64,000 nt of DNA, from assembly GCF_000149955.1 (NCBI RefSeq), contig NC_030989.1, positions 1,348,552 to 1,412,551 of the forward strand, given 5' to 3'. The stretch comes from Fusarium oxysporum f. sp. lycopersici 4287. Lineage: Eukaryota; Ascomycota; Sordariomycetes; Hypocreales; Nectriaceae. The stretch's first letter is position 1. Each line of letters starts with the position of its first letter. Shown here piece by piece: positions 1-10,153 of the stretch. The notes beneath the pieces were generated by a model, which saw only the letters and a program-made list of their open reading frames with translations, was not told where the DNA came from and did not search any database. The translations under genes and the position numbers were made by a program.

Positions 1-912
1 ATGCCCACGATGATAGGAACAGTGGCAAAGACAAGGTAGACGGGAACCCAAGGTCCGTACTTGTTCATTAGGATGCCTGCAATGATAGGCCCTGAAATAC
101 CTCCCAAAGTCGCACCAAACGTAAGCCATAAGAAATGCTTGGCTCTGGGAGTGATATTAGTATATGCCCGTGGAGAATGATCTTCTGTCCACTTACTTGT
201 CTTCCTCCGAACTGACATCGGCTGCGATCGAATAGAGGGTAGAAAACATTACCGGAACGCCACCGCCGAATATCTGAAAGAAACCTCCCACGATCAAAAG
301 ATAGGGCTTTTCTCGAAGCTCGCCTTGAAACGCCTTCATGCTGAAGGGAGCAAAAAGAAAGCACACGGCAATGCCAGACCATGCCAACATCACAGTGGGT
401 TTACGGCCAATCTTGTCGGACATCATTCCATAAGGAAAGGCTACGACAAGACCTGGGAAATATTAGACACTGAATATTGGGTAAGTTATCCGTCTGGGGT
501 ACTACTCACCAACAATAGAGGTGATGAGGCTGTTCCAGCCATACAAGTATCCAAGCTGAGATTGAACCTCATCAACCTTGCATTTCATCTCATCGATGAT
601 GTCCGTAGATGTATCCTGGTAGTGTATATGGCAAAACATATCCTCAATCAAACGCGCAGTCGGCAAAAGCAACAACATCCCGCTCAAAACAACAGCAAAT
701 TTGATGACAGCAATTAAAATGACAATTCTTTTCGGTGAATGAACGCCCCATCGCGAGAATCGATAACTTGGAATCGGTTCTGAATGAGAATGAAGGCTTT
801 CGTTATCGCTTACTGCATCATCTTCTAGCGGTTCGAGATCAAGCAGAGGCACATCCAGATGAGACTCCAACTCCACATCTTCGCTAGAAACGGGATGATA
901 CTGAGGTACCAT
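1..912 (-). CDS. MFS transporter, SLC46/PCFT-like (3' end off window)
   Basis: This is the N-terminal part of a major facilitator superfamily membrane transporter. Visible exons are 912-510, 452-197 and 144 to beyond base 1; phases match at both introns. The start is the ATG at 912. An acidic cytoplasmic leader of about 70 residues is followed by a first membrane helix (IVILIAVIKFAVV), then a soluble loop carrying FCHIHY and CKVDEVQSQL, then the helix leading to the loop-2/3 signature GMMSDKIGRKP. The loop with a Cys-Lys and VQ-Leu pattern is typical of the fungal family related to SLC46/proton-coupled folate carriers, often found as efflux pumps. The C-terminal half lies outside the window, so the substrate cannot be judged. 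Family call is firm; function is inference. Confidence 0.85.
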
Positions 913-1640
913 ATTGATAGAAAAGATTAAGGAACAACTCAAAACGATGCCATCCGGCCTTGGAGAAGCCAAAGATGGCTGAAATTGGTTTTAAAAGAAA
1001 GAAATTTGAGAAGACGTCAGAATAATCAAGGGAGGCTGAGCTAACTTGAAATTTGACTAGGCTAGCTAGGCTATTTCAAGTATCAGATCCCCAGATTTAG
1101 CTTCTTGGCTGACAGCTTCAGAGATTTCAGGGGTTGGAAAGCCACCGACGACCCCTTGTTCTTGGTCGCTGAGCCTCTGTAGGGCTGTTTTTGTTGCGTG
1201 GCTTAGGCCTGGACCGTGCTGGTACGCGTATCATATCGGATTCTTCTTGTTACACAATTTGTTTCCGAGACGGAATTGGCTCCGTATTGTGCATTGATTT
1301 TAATGCTCTTCCTTATGCACCAAGTTGTTACACATAAGCACCAAGAATAGCCAGGGGCCCAACGAAGTTGTAAACGTCGCATCTAAAAGGGATATCGATG
1401 TTTTGTCGGGAGGTCTCACGAATTATGCCGCTTAAATAATGGTAGATGCCGTGATGGATAGAAACTCTATTTCGCAGGACCGTCAACTGCCGTAGCGGGG
1501 CCGTATATCAAACCCCGCATCCGTACCATCCGTCTCTCCGGATCCGGTCTCTCCCTCTTAAGAATCAACGACACTCAAAGTACAATAGACTATTACGGTC
1601 AACCTAGGCTCTTCAAACTCATAGATCAAACATCTCAGTC
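913..1640. other. Intergenic, divergent promoter region
   Basis: Head-to-head spacer between the MFS gene and the binding-protein-like gene. I see no coding frame or RNA gene in it. The 100 bases before 1641 are rich in C, T and A, as in many fungal 5' leaders. Confidence 0.6.
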
Positions 1641-2590
1641 ATGTCTTCTCCTCTTCGTATTGGCTACGTGCCAGAGCACTTCTCAACTCCCCAAACTCCC
1701 CTCTATTTTGCTCAGAAGCACTTCGGTCTCGATGCGGAGCTGATTCCCTTTCCTTCAGGCACCGGCCACATGGTCACTGCTATTCGAGCTGGTGAGATCG
1801 ATGTAGCTGTTGGTCTGACTGAGGGTTGGATTGCGGGTCTAGGCAAGGAGGGTATTGAGGGTGATGGTGGATATCGTCTTGTTGGCACATATGTTGAGAC
1901 ACCTCTTTGTAAGTTTTCTTCGCCATGACGATGAAATAGTCACTAACACATAAAGGCTGGGCTATCTCTACTGGTGCAAAGCGCCCTGAGGTCACCTCCG
2001 TTGACTCCCTCAAGAGCGGCAAAATCGGTGTTTCACGCATTGGCTCAGGAAGTTACGTGATGGGCTTTGTCCTAGCCGATCAGCAAGGCTGGTTGACCCC
2101 TGGCGCTGCAGAGAAGCCCTTCTCCGATACAGTTGTTCTCAATAACTTTGAGAATCTTCGAAATGCCGTCAACAGCGGCGAGGCCGACTTCTTCATGTGG
2201 GAGCATTTCACCTCCAAGAAGTTCTACGACTCTGGTGAGATTCGTCGTGTTGGCGAGATCTACACTCCCTGGAGCAGCTGGAAGATCGTTGCTTCTACGA
2301 AGCTCACCCAGAATGGTCTGGATGCCCGTGTTAAGGACCTTTTCGGAAAGCTGGATCAGGGTATCAAGCACTTCAATGACAATCAGGAGGAAGCTGTCGC
2401 GTACATCTCAAGCAGCCTTGGATACACAGAACCTGATGCCCGAGAGTGGCTCAAGACTGTCCGATTCCCTACCAAGACTGAGGGTGTTCGGGCTGAGGTT
2501 GTTCAGAACACGGTTTCCATCTTGAGAAAGGCGGGAGTTTTGGCTGAAGGCAAGGGCATGGAGCCTCAGGCCATGGTGTTCTCGTCATAA
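1641..2590 (+). CDS. Ca3427-like protein with periplasmic-binding (PBP2) fold
   Basis: Two exons, 1641-1908 and 1956-2590, encode 300 residues; phases match (1 + 2 bases) and the intron ends in a CTAAC-type branch region followed by AAAG. The N-terminus begins LRIGYVPEHFSTPQTPL and continues with a GTGHMVTAIRAGEIDVAVG segment, the pattern of type 2 periplasmic binding proteins of the NMT1/ThiY-like kind. The family is known from the Candida albicans protein Ca3427, whose structure is a PBP2 fold in a eukaryote. There is no signal peptide or membrane segment, so the protein is probably cytosolic and not part of an ABC importer. The ligand is unknown; a thiamine-pyrimidine-like or other small ligand is speculation. 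It ends 148 bases before the convergent gene on the minus strand. Confidence 0.8.
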
Positions 2591-2738
2591 GCTGGCCTTA
2601 ATGACCGATCAATTAGCAAAAACTACGAACTAGCAACTCCAAATTTATGGCTATTCGTCAATCCGATCTTTTTCTCCCCGCCTTACCATTTCGCCCACGG
2701 CAATTCATCACCGAGTTCACCGACCAATTCTTATATCC

Positions 2739-3916
2739 CTAACGCTCCGACTCGGTACACATCCGTCGTAGGTGATCGTAAAGATGGGTTAACTGGTTGC
2801 AATTTCTTCCAACAAGAGTCCTTTCTTCCATATCCCTGATTACGTGAAGTAGATCGATGACGCGCTCTCTGTAAGTCTCAGCGCACAGCGGCCATAGATG
2901 CGATGAAATGAGTTCCCGATGAAATTCGTCAGACGAAAGCGATCTACAGTACGAACATGCTGCAACTTTATAGTCTTGATAGGTATTGAAGACCTTTTCG
3001 TTGGGAAGAATGCCTCCATCAAAATAGAGGACTTGGTGGGAAAGAAGACGTAGCCCCTTGAAGATTTTGTCGACATAAAACTCACGCTTGTTCAGCAAGT
3101 TCTTGTCTGTTGCACAATCAGTTCAACATTCAAGATACAAAAGTAAGTATATCACTTACCAATAAGTCTGAGGTCCTGTATCCTGACCCAATCCTTATCC
3201 TTGATGCAATCCCTTGCCTCTTCGGGCAACTCCCTCTTACCAGCTCTGCAGAAAAGGCATAAGTTGTCGAGGACCAATTGCATAACGTCGTGAAGTCTTA
3301 GCTTTTCGGCGACGAGAGCCAGAAGCAGCCAGTCTTTCACCCGGTACAAGTACTTAGCCTTTTTTGCCATGTCAAAGATACACCCTGAGATGGCGTCCTT
3401 GTGAAAAAAAGGAGAGAATTGTGCTCCTTGAGTTCCAACCATTTTTGGATCCATACCACTGCTGTAAGTGGCTTTCGGATGTCCCAACCAGGCATGAACT
3501 TCGAGTATGTAGAATAGAAGGCGAGGGCTGGAATTTTCATAGTCCACCACTTCTTTGCCATGGACAATTTCCAAGACTATTCGGAGAGCGTCCTTAGCCC
3601 TCTCATTCCTGAAGTCCATGCCATTGGTGTCGGCCATCCTTTTGCGTCCGCCCAGAAGTTCGAATTGGCGCCACGGAGGACATATTCTGTTCATGCGATC
3701 TTCGTTAACTGGAAAGCTCAGGATCTCGTCTCCTTTCAGCACACAGAGCGTCGAGGTTCGCTTGTCTCTTTTCGGTTGAGAGAGACGATGAGATACGCTG
3801 CGTGTGATATAAGGCCGGTCTCGGGTCGACGGTGAACTTTCTTTCTCCATTGGGACTCCTTTATTCTTTACCATTGTATTGGTGCTCTTGCGCTTTTTTG
3901 ATTTCCTGCGGGACAT
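2739..3916 (-). CDS. Hypothetical protein, weakly BTB/POZ-like
   Basis: Two exons, 3916-3160 and 3106-2739, encode 374 residues, with a 53-base intron (donor GTAAGT, acceptor ACAG) and matching phases. The first 50 residues are very basic (RRKSKKRKS), a plausible nuclear or nucleolar signal. The middle has the loose pattern of lineage-expanded fungal BTB proteins: a low-complexity start, CPPWRQFELL, then DALRIVLEIVHGKEV, then a long helix ending LALVAEKLRLHDVMQLVLDNL. I see no Kelch, MATH or other partner domain. The C-terminal half is helical with scattered Cys and His but no clear zinc motif. The BTB assignment is a pattern judgement and could be wrong; the gene model itself is well supported by frame and splice sites. 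Confidence 0.65.
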
Positions 3917-5173
3917 GGATGCTTTAGGAGCAGGCGGCGACTGCTCTTTTAACTCGTGCGACCGTTTAAACGCAAATCAAGAAAGTTCAAGAATGGGTCA
4001 AAGAAATAGGCAGAAGGGATGCAGTAAACCGAATTACAGTCATATAGCAGGAGATGGGACTTTGATTGGATACTTTCGAAAGTAAATTGTCGGCGCAACT
4101 TGACAGTGTTGGAAATGACTAGGAGGCCAGTGAATCGATCTGGGCGTCCCGAGAAGACCAACCGGGAGCTTGGGTGTATTTGGGCAAGCACGACGGATAC
4201 ATGCAGTTGCATAGCAAACTTCGAGTCTGAAGTCTAGGAGGAAAGTGCCTGATTGGTCCTTCCGAAATGAAGAAGGGAGAAATTATATACATCCGTCAGT
4301 TTAGGCCAAGTTATCATTATTGGTGTTTGCTGTATCACCGCCCTGTCAACACCCTCGGGTAGGGATGATACTTGATTAAAGATCGACCAAGTCATTGAGT
4401 TTGAGATCACGGCATTATCTGTTTCAAATCTGCTCCTAGTCATTGGTCTTCGAACTTGGTCAATATGTCTACCTGCTGCAAATACTTTTGCTGGCATTCA
4501 AGTTACCCTAGATATTCCTTCACGAATACACCGCATTCATTACATAACGTTTACAGCCGTTACTAGCAAAGAGCTTGGTACTTTTGGTCTATTGAAGAAA
4601 TGGGTAGGTCGTCAAGCCTTTCGCATTCATGCTCATCGCTGCTCAATTTTGTATACCAATGCTACCGTATTTGCGTTTATCAGTTCGATAATTTGAACGT
4701 GTCAAACACAGTCTATTAGAGACCAAGATCTCCGTGCATTCAGCTTAATGTCGTTATCCAAACTATTATATAAAATTAAAAAAAGATCTGACTTGAGAGT
4801 CTCACAAGTTTATGTGAATTTGGTATAAGTGACATCAGAATGGGTTTCACTGGTGGGAATAAACCACCCCCGATACCGGCTCAAAAATAGAACCCTTATC
4901 TTAAACTTGCGAATGATTACCCCAAAGTGTCACCAAGATCCCCGCTTCGATTAATTGCGTGCTCGAGACCCTGGAATTCAATAACCGTCCGACATCCGCG
5001 ACCATATTAATATTATCTCTCTCCCACATTTCAAACACAACCATCGAAATACTCTCAAAGCCGCAGTGGTCGCTTGCGCTGACATCACCAACATCTTCGC
5101 TTATCGCGACTCGGGCCGAGACGCGCACAGTTGCGCGCATCCGGGGAAACTGCTTTCGCATCGAAGATAAGAG
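3917..5173. other. Intergenic, divergent promoter region
   Basis: 1.26 kb between two divergent genes. Short overlapping frames of under 90 codons occur on both strands (for example 4234-4497 minus) but show no domain pattern or splice-compatible partner. I see no repeat or RNA gene. Confidence 0.55.
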
Positions 5174-6632
5174 ATGGCACCGGCTATGTCGACTTTATCA
5201 GATGAGGGATCGCTTTCGCGAGAGCGACAGCATGTACAAGATGAGAACGATGTGGCAGTACCTTCGAGCCCGCTACTAGAGTCGAGATCAAGATCACCAG
5301 CTGGGTTGAGGGCGAAACTGGGCTTGGGCGGTGTTGCGAGAAGAACCCTTGGCTTTGCGCTGTTATTGCTGACCGTGTTCCTATGGACATTATACAATTT
5401 CATAGCCAGTGTAGGAGCATCAAAACGGTAGCCTTCATGTTCAAGCTAACATATGTTTTTAGTACATGTTCTCTGATCAAACCTACAACAAGCCTTTCTT
5501 CATCGTTTACCTCAACACCTCGATATTCGCTATCTCCTTAATACCCAAGTTCTTCAAATACCTACGGAAGCATGGAATCAGTGGAATGCGACATGATGCG
5601 ACGCAATTATGGTCCGATTACAAGCATGGCAGAATAAATACGAAGTCACTCTATCAATCCGAGGACGAACAGGCAACCGAGCGCTTGATATCGCAAGGAT
5701 ACGGAAGCACCGAAACCGCAGCCTCCGAAGAGAAGTTGACATTCAAGGAGACTGCCGTTTTGAGCTTCGAGTTCTGCATGCTGTGGTTCTCAGCGAACTA
5801 CTTTGCATCAGCTTGTCTCGAATACACAAGTGTCGCGAGCGTTACGATCCTGACATCCACGAGTAGTGTCTGGACTCTTATCTTCTGCTCCCTATTCGGA
5901 ATCGAGCGGTTCTCGACAGCCAAGATCTTAGGTGTAGGAGCTTCTCTAGCAGGAGTGATTCTTATCTCGACTGTGGATTTGTCCGGCAAAAGCGATGAGG
6001 ATAGAGGGTCGTTCCCGCACAAGTCACCTACACAAATCGCGGTTGGAGATTCAATGGCGCTTCTGAGTGCTGTTATCTATGGTCTTTATGTGACGGTGAT
6101 GAAGCGCAAGGTTCCAAATGAGGACAAGGTCGATATGCAGCTGTTCTTCGGGCTGGTTGGTGTTTTCAACGTGGTTCTCCTTTGGCCCATCTTCTTCATC
6201 TTGCATTGGACGGGCTTGGAACCGGTGAGTTTTGTCCCGATCCGTGGTGTGATTGTGAGCTAACCGTGGCCAGTTTGAACTACCACCTAGTAGCACACTT
6301 TGGGGCATCATTATTGTAAGTTACTGTGGTTCCGCCGAGGTATCAGAAAACTAACACACGATCAGTTCAATGCGGTGTCTTCCTTCATCAGCGATATTTC
6401 ATGGGCCCTCGCTCTGCTCATGACGACACCCCTTGTGGTGACAGTTGGCTTATCTCTCACAATACCCCTGTCTTTGATTGGCGAGATCTTGCAATATCAG
6501 CAATATTCGAGTTTTACCTATTGGGTTGGTGCTGCAGTTGTTTTTGTTTCATTTATTGTGGTCAGCCGAGAAAGTCACGATGGGGAGGAGCCCAAGAAGG
6601 ACGACGACTTGGAGAGATCGGTGGGAGTTTAA
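5174..6632 (+). CDS. SLC35F5/Thi74-like vacuolar EamA transporter
   Basis: Four exons (5174-5410, 5463-6224, 6274-6315, 6366-6632) give 435 residues; every exon length is a multiple of three. The first junction reads LYNFIAS/YMFSDQTYNKPFF, the tyrosine and KPFF pattern typical of the SLC35F5 family, which fixes the donor at 5411. About ten membrane helices are visible, in two repeats of the drug/metabolite transporter fold, after a polar cytosolic leader of some 55 residues with SRSRSPAG. Yeast relatives are THI74 and YML018C, found in the vacuolar or mitochondrial membrane. The substrate is not established. The C-terminus is short, hydrophilic and acidic/basic mixed, as in the family. Confidence 0.85.
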
Positions 6633-8151
6633 GTGTACGGGTCATGAAGATAACGAAATGCACGAGCTTACGGACTTTTGAGGCGTTTGGGTTGCTTTCA
6701 ACAGCAAGTTACGGAACAGCAGGGACAAGTTATGCACAGGATGCAAGGCGTTTCAACCGCAAGATATGGCTACATGAACAGTTCAGTCATGGAAATAAGG
6801 AGTTAAGGACTTAATTTAGAATGTTAGATTTCCCGATGTAGAAAATTGCAGGAAATAAGTCTTGATCGTGCAGGGTCTTGAAGGTCCTGTGGTTCTGGAC
6901 CCTGAACTTCTCACTTATACTCTCGATCTTGGGCCATGTACGATGATCTGTGAAGATCGAATCGAAAGTTTGGGCGGGACCATGCGCCTCGGGACCGGGG
7001 TTCGGATCGGGGAAGGGTTTGAGGCAGCCGGGTCTAAAGATGAGATGGCCAATTGTACAGAGTACTGCATTTTGGGGAGGATGTCACTTAGATATGGAAG
7101 CTGTGGGAAATCGTATCATGTCTGGTGATGGCTGATGTTTTCGTCTAATTCTTTACTTTTGCAATAATTGACAGTACTCGTAATAGTAGTATACGTGGAC
7201 ATATTTGCTTCTTTAAAGCTGAAAGACCCTGAAATATAATCAAAACTCATATCGACTAGATCTTTCGTAAATCTCATCTGCCTTGATTCTTGTGTCCTCT
7301 ATGCTCAAACGATAGAATGCTTGTCCTGGCCCGGAGCAGCTCCGTTAAACATTCTTCCCTGTCCGACCCAGAGCTCCGGAGCGTTTTGGCGTTAGATCCC
7401 TGTTTCCAGCGGGTCCATTACCGATGACACGCCAAAATTCCGATCATGACTTCACGTTTCCAAGTGGGGGAGCTTCTTTTTTCAGTAGCACTCCGTGTCA
7501 TGGGCCCTTGTCATGAGGGGGATCTACAGTGCCCTTGTTCCTGATGTGGCGTTGGCGGGAATGAGAGGACTGCGGCGTTTTGCATCATGCTTGATTTGAT
7601 TTTCCATGCGTGAATCAATATTGATTCGTGGTGTGGCTTGATAAGCAGCTCACTGTGGATGATAGCTTAAGCTCTAGAGACAGCTTTTCAGAATCATAAG
7701 GAACGGTGAATAGGTACTACTTGAGTCGAATTTTAGAGGCTCTTAATCATTCCCTTATCATAAATCTTCCATGAGGAAGGCATGGCATCATACCTGCTCC
7801 TGCTCCGCTTGTAATATCGTTCATGTTGCCTCCTTCATCTCCATTTGCAGGGTCCTCTTCCATCTCGACCCAGGCCAGACCGAAATCGACTCTTCCTCCT
7901 CCTTCATAACCCTACATTCACTTTGCCTAGCCTGAATTGACCTATTTCCTGTTCGACCCTAGTCCTCATCATCTTGTCTTCCTCACTCTTTATCTGGAAT
8001 ATTTTCTGTCCCTACCTCAACCTTGACAACCAAGTACTACTATCTTCGTCGCACACCAATAACCTAAACCTCAACCTGCAATAAAAAACCAATCCTCTAC
8101 TTGAAGTCCAGGCCTGAGGGTGGCCAAACAACCCAGTCAACTCCAACGGAG
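6633..8151. other. Intergenic plus 5' leader of the next gene
   Basis: No gene supported. 7800-8150 is strongly C/T-rich (runs of CCTC, CTTCC) and reads as the promoter and leader of the following gene. No repeat or RNA gene was recognised. Confidence 0.55.
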
Positions 8152-9678
8152 ATGGCTTCGTTTCGAGCCGACGTCTCACAACATCCTCAGCCTCAACCTG
8201 CGTCCGACCCTCAACCCCAACCCCAACCTCAACATCGCCAACATGACCTCTCCTTAGCCGAGTCTGTCGCCATTGCTACAAGATCGGTGCACGCAAAGCT
8301 CAACAAACTTATTATCGCCCGGCTACCGCTTGCGTTGCCTCCTCTTGCTACCGATTCATCCGCTTATATCACTGGCTTACTCCACGTTACACCTATTTAT
8401 GTCGCCTTTGAGACGCTGTGGCGCGACATACTCGAGTCGGGCTTGCCTGTAGATTTGCCCGGAGAGGCCGACGAGACCTGTGAGCTGGAAACTCCACCAA
8501 ACTCAGCAGAAACTGCATTCCCAGCCTCCGATCTTCACGAGCTGTCAAGTTGCAGCAGGATGCAATCGATACTCCAACAAATGTATCTCCCGGGGTTAAC
8601 GCGTTCAGATCGTCTAAAGGCTGACATTGCCAATTTGGCGGGGTGGTCCAACGATACTGTTGAAGAACAGTTACGGCTTGTCGAAGAAAATGGTCGATTG
8701 GGGGAATTTATACAGCACATCAAAAGAACTGTCCAACATAGGCCTCATGTGCTGATGGCATATTCCTATATCTTGTTCATGGCACTCTTTGCTGGTGGCC
8801 GTTTTATCAGAGCTACACTCGAATCAGCTGGAGACGATTTTTGGGACCGGTTACCTTCGCCAGTTCAGCCAAACCGTCTACCCTGTGAAGAGAGATCAAG
8901 GCCAACTAAGCGTGCAAGTGGCTTGTCCGACGAAGAGATCCCAATAGACGACTTTCACCGCCATGCGACTCACACGATGCCTCTCCGATTTTTCCACTTC
9001 CAGACTCCTGAGGACGGGGAAGATTTGAAACGAGAATTTAAGCGACGACTCGCTAGCATGGAGGGGCAGCTCACAGCACGCGAGAAGCAGGATATCGTTC
9101 AAGAGTCGATTTGCATTTTCGACAACATGACACTTTTGGTTCAGCAGCTCGACATGGTCTGTGATGCCCCAGCGCGCAAAGAAAGTGGCGGCAGTACGAC
9201 CTCATCACTGCTTGACTTGGTCGATCAACTGCACCCGTTTCGCTCTCGTCTCAGAGATAGTGTTTCTATCGCAAGAGACAGAATTCAGCGATCTACAAAG
9301 CTTGCACCAAGCGGCACTAAATTAGTCTGGAAGATCTGGAACTACAGTGCAACCGCATCGACAGTGGAGCCAGAGAGTGGGATTAAGCTCCCGATCGGCC
9401 ATCCTGGTCTCTCCAAGGATGATGCTGCAGCCATTGAACTCTGTCCAGCCTTTTCCAAGTCTATGAGATTCGACAAGACCTTGCCGCGACCAATGCGCCT
9501 GCCAGCCAAAACAAACACGACCGAGCACGAGTTGAAAGATTGTCTTCAAGTCGCCTCCAAGAAGTTTGATAGCATGAGCCTCTTCAACTGGTTGATAGTA
9601 TTGACTGTTGGTGTTATCCTGCTGGGAGCATTATGCTCTGCTAGGCGTGGCCGCGGGGTAATGATTATTGAAGCATGA
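8152..9678 (+). CDS. Heme-oxygenase-like, tail-anchored protein
   Basis: Intronless gene for 508 residues; the start is the first ATG of the frame, at 8152. A Pro-Gln run (residues 12-27) precedes a heme-oxygenase-like helical domain. The proximal-helix pattern ATRSVHAKLNKL places a candidate heme-ligand His at 47. The distal-helix equivalent is near MAYSYILFMALFAGGR (about residues 201-216), where the canonical Gly-Asp-Leu-Ser-Gly-Gly stretch is replaced by MALFAGG. A single hydrophobic helix (LIVLTVGVILLGALC) followed by Arg-rich residues lies at the extreme C-terminus, indicating tail anchoring, probably in the ER. Canonical fungal Hmx1-type enzymes are about 300 residues; the extra 200 residues between fold and anchor have no domain I recognise. 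Whether it degrades heme is uncertain. Confidence 0.75.
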   Translation: MASFRADVSQHPQPQPASDPQPQPQPQHRQHDLSLAESVAIATRSVHAKLNKLIIARLPLALPPLATDSSAYITGLLHVTPIYVAFETLWRDILESGLPVDLPGEADETCELETPPNSAETAFPASDLHELSSCSRMQSILQQMYLPGLTRSDRLKADIANLAGWSNDTVEEQLRLVEENGRLGEFIQHIKRTVQHRPHVLMAYSYILFMALFAGGRFIRATLESAGDDFWDRLPSPVQPNRLPCEERSRPTKRASGLSDEEIPIDDFHRHATHTMPLRFFHFQTPEDGEDLKREFKRRLASMEGQLTAREKQDIVQESICIFDNMTLLVQQLDMVCDAPARKESGGSTTSSLLDLVDQLHPFRSRLRDSVSIARDRIQRSTKLAPSGTKLVWKIWNYSATASTVEPESGIKLPIGHPGLSKDDAAAIELCPAFSKSMRFDKTLPRPMRLPAKTNTTEHELKDCLQVASKKFDSMSLFNWLIVLTVGVILLGALCSARRGRGVMIIEA

Positions 9679-10153
9679 GAGGAAAAGTTGTTCCAGACAG
9701 CGATTGCAATTTGTTTGGCGTTTTATGGAGTTGAAGCATTCAGGATAACCCTCATTGGGGGGAAGCACGTCTATACCTGGAATTGGTTGCATTTTTATAC
9801 CTAGAGCACACGCATACGATTGTACTCGATACCCGTTCACGGCCGTTCAGCGTTCTACAAAGAAACGATTACGACACTAGATTCAGAGATAGCCAGTTTA
9901 CGTCATAAATACCTAAACGATATATCCTTGAACAAGATTATACTGTGATTCCAATTCGTGAATGCTACCTTTTTAAACTGTCATTCCTCGTGAATGCTAT
10001 CTGTAAATGCCCTTTATGAACCCGCTTGTGTGCTCGAGTCTCTGTGGAGAGCTCTGCTAACTAACATACATGTTTGAAACGCCCATGTTGGCTGAAGGGT
10101 ATCGTATAATATCAAAGAAACGCTATGCGCTACTGCAACATGCTATCAACTCG
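9679..10153. other. Intergenic, convergent 3' ends
   Basis: 475 bases between the stop codons of two convergent genes. A/T-rich 3' flanks, no coding pattern seen. Confidence 0.6.
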
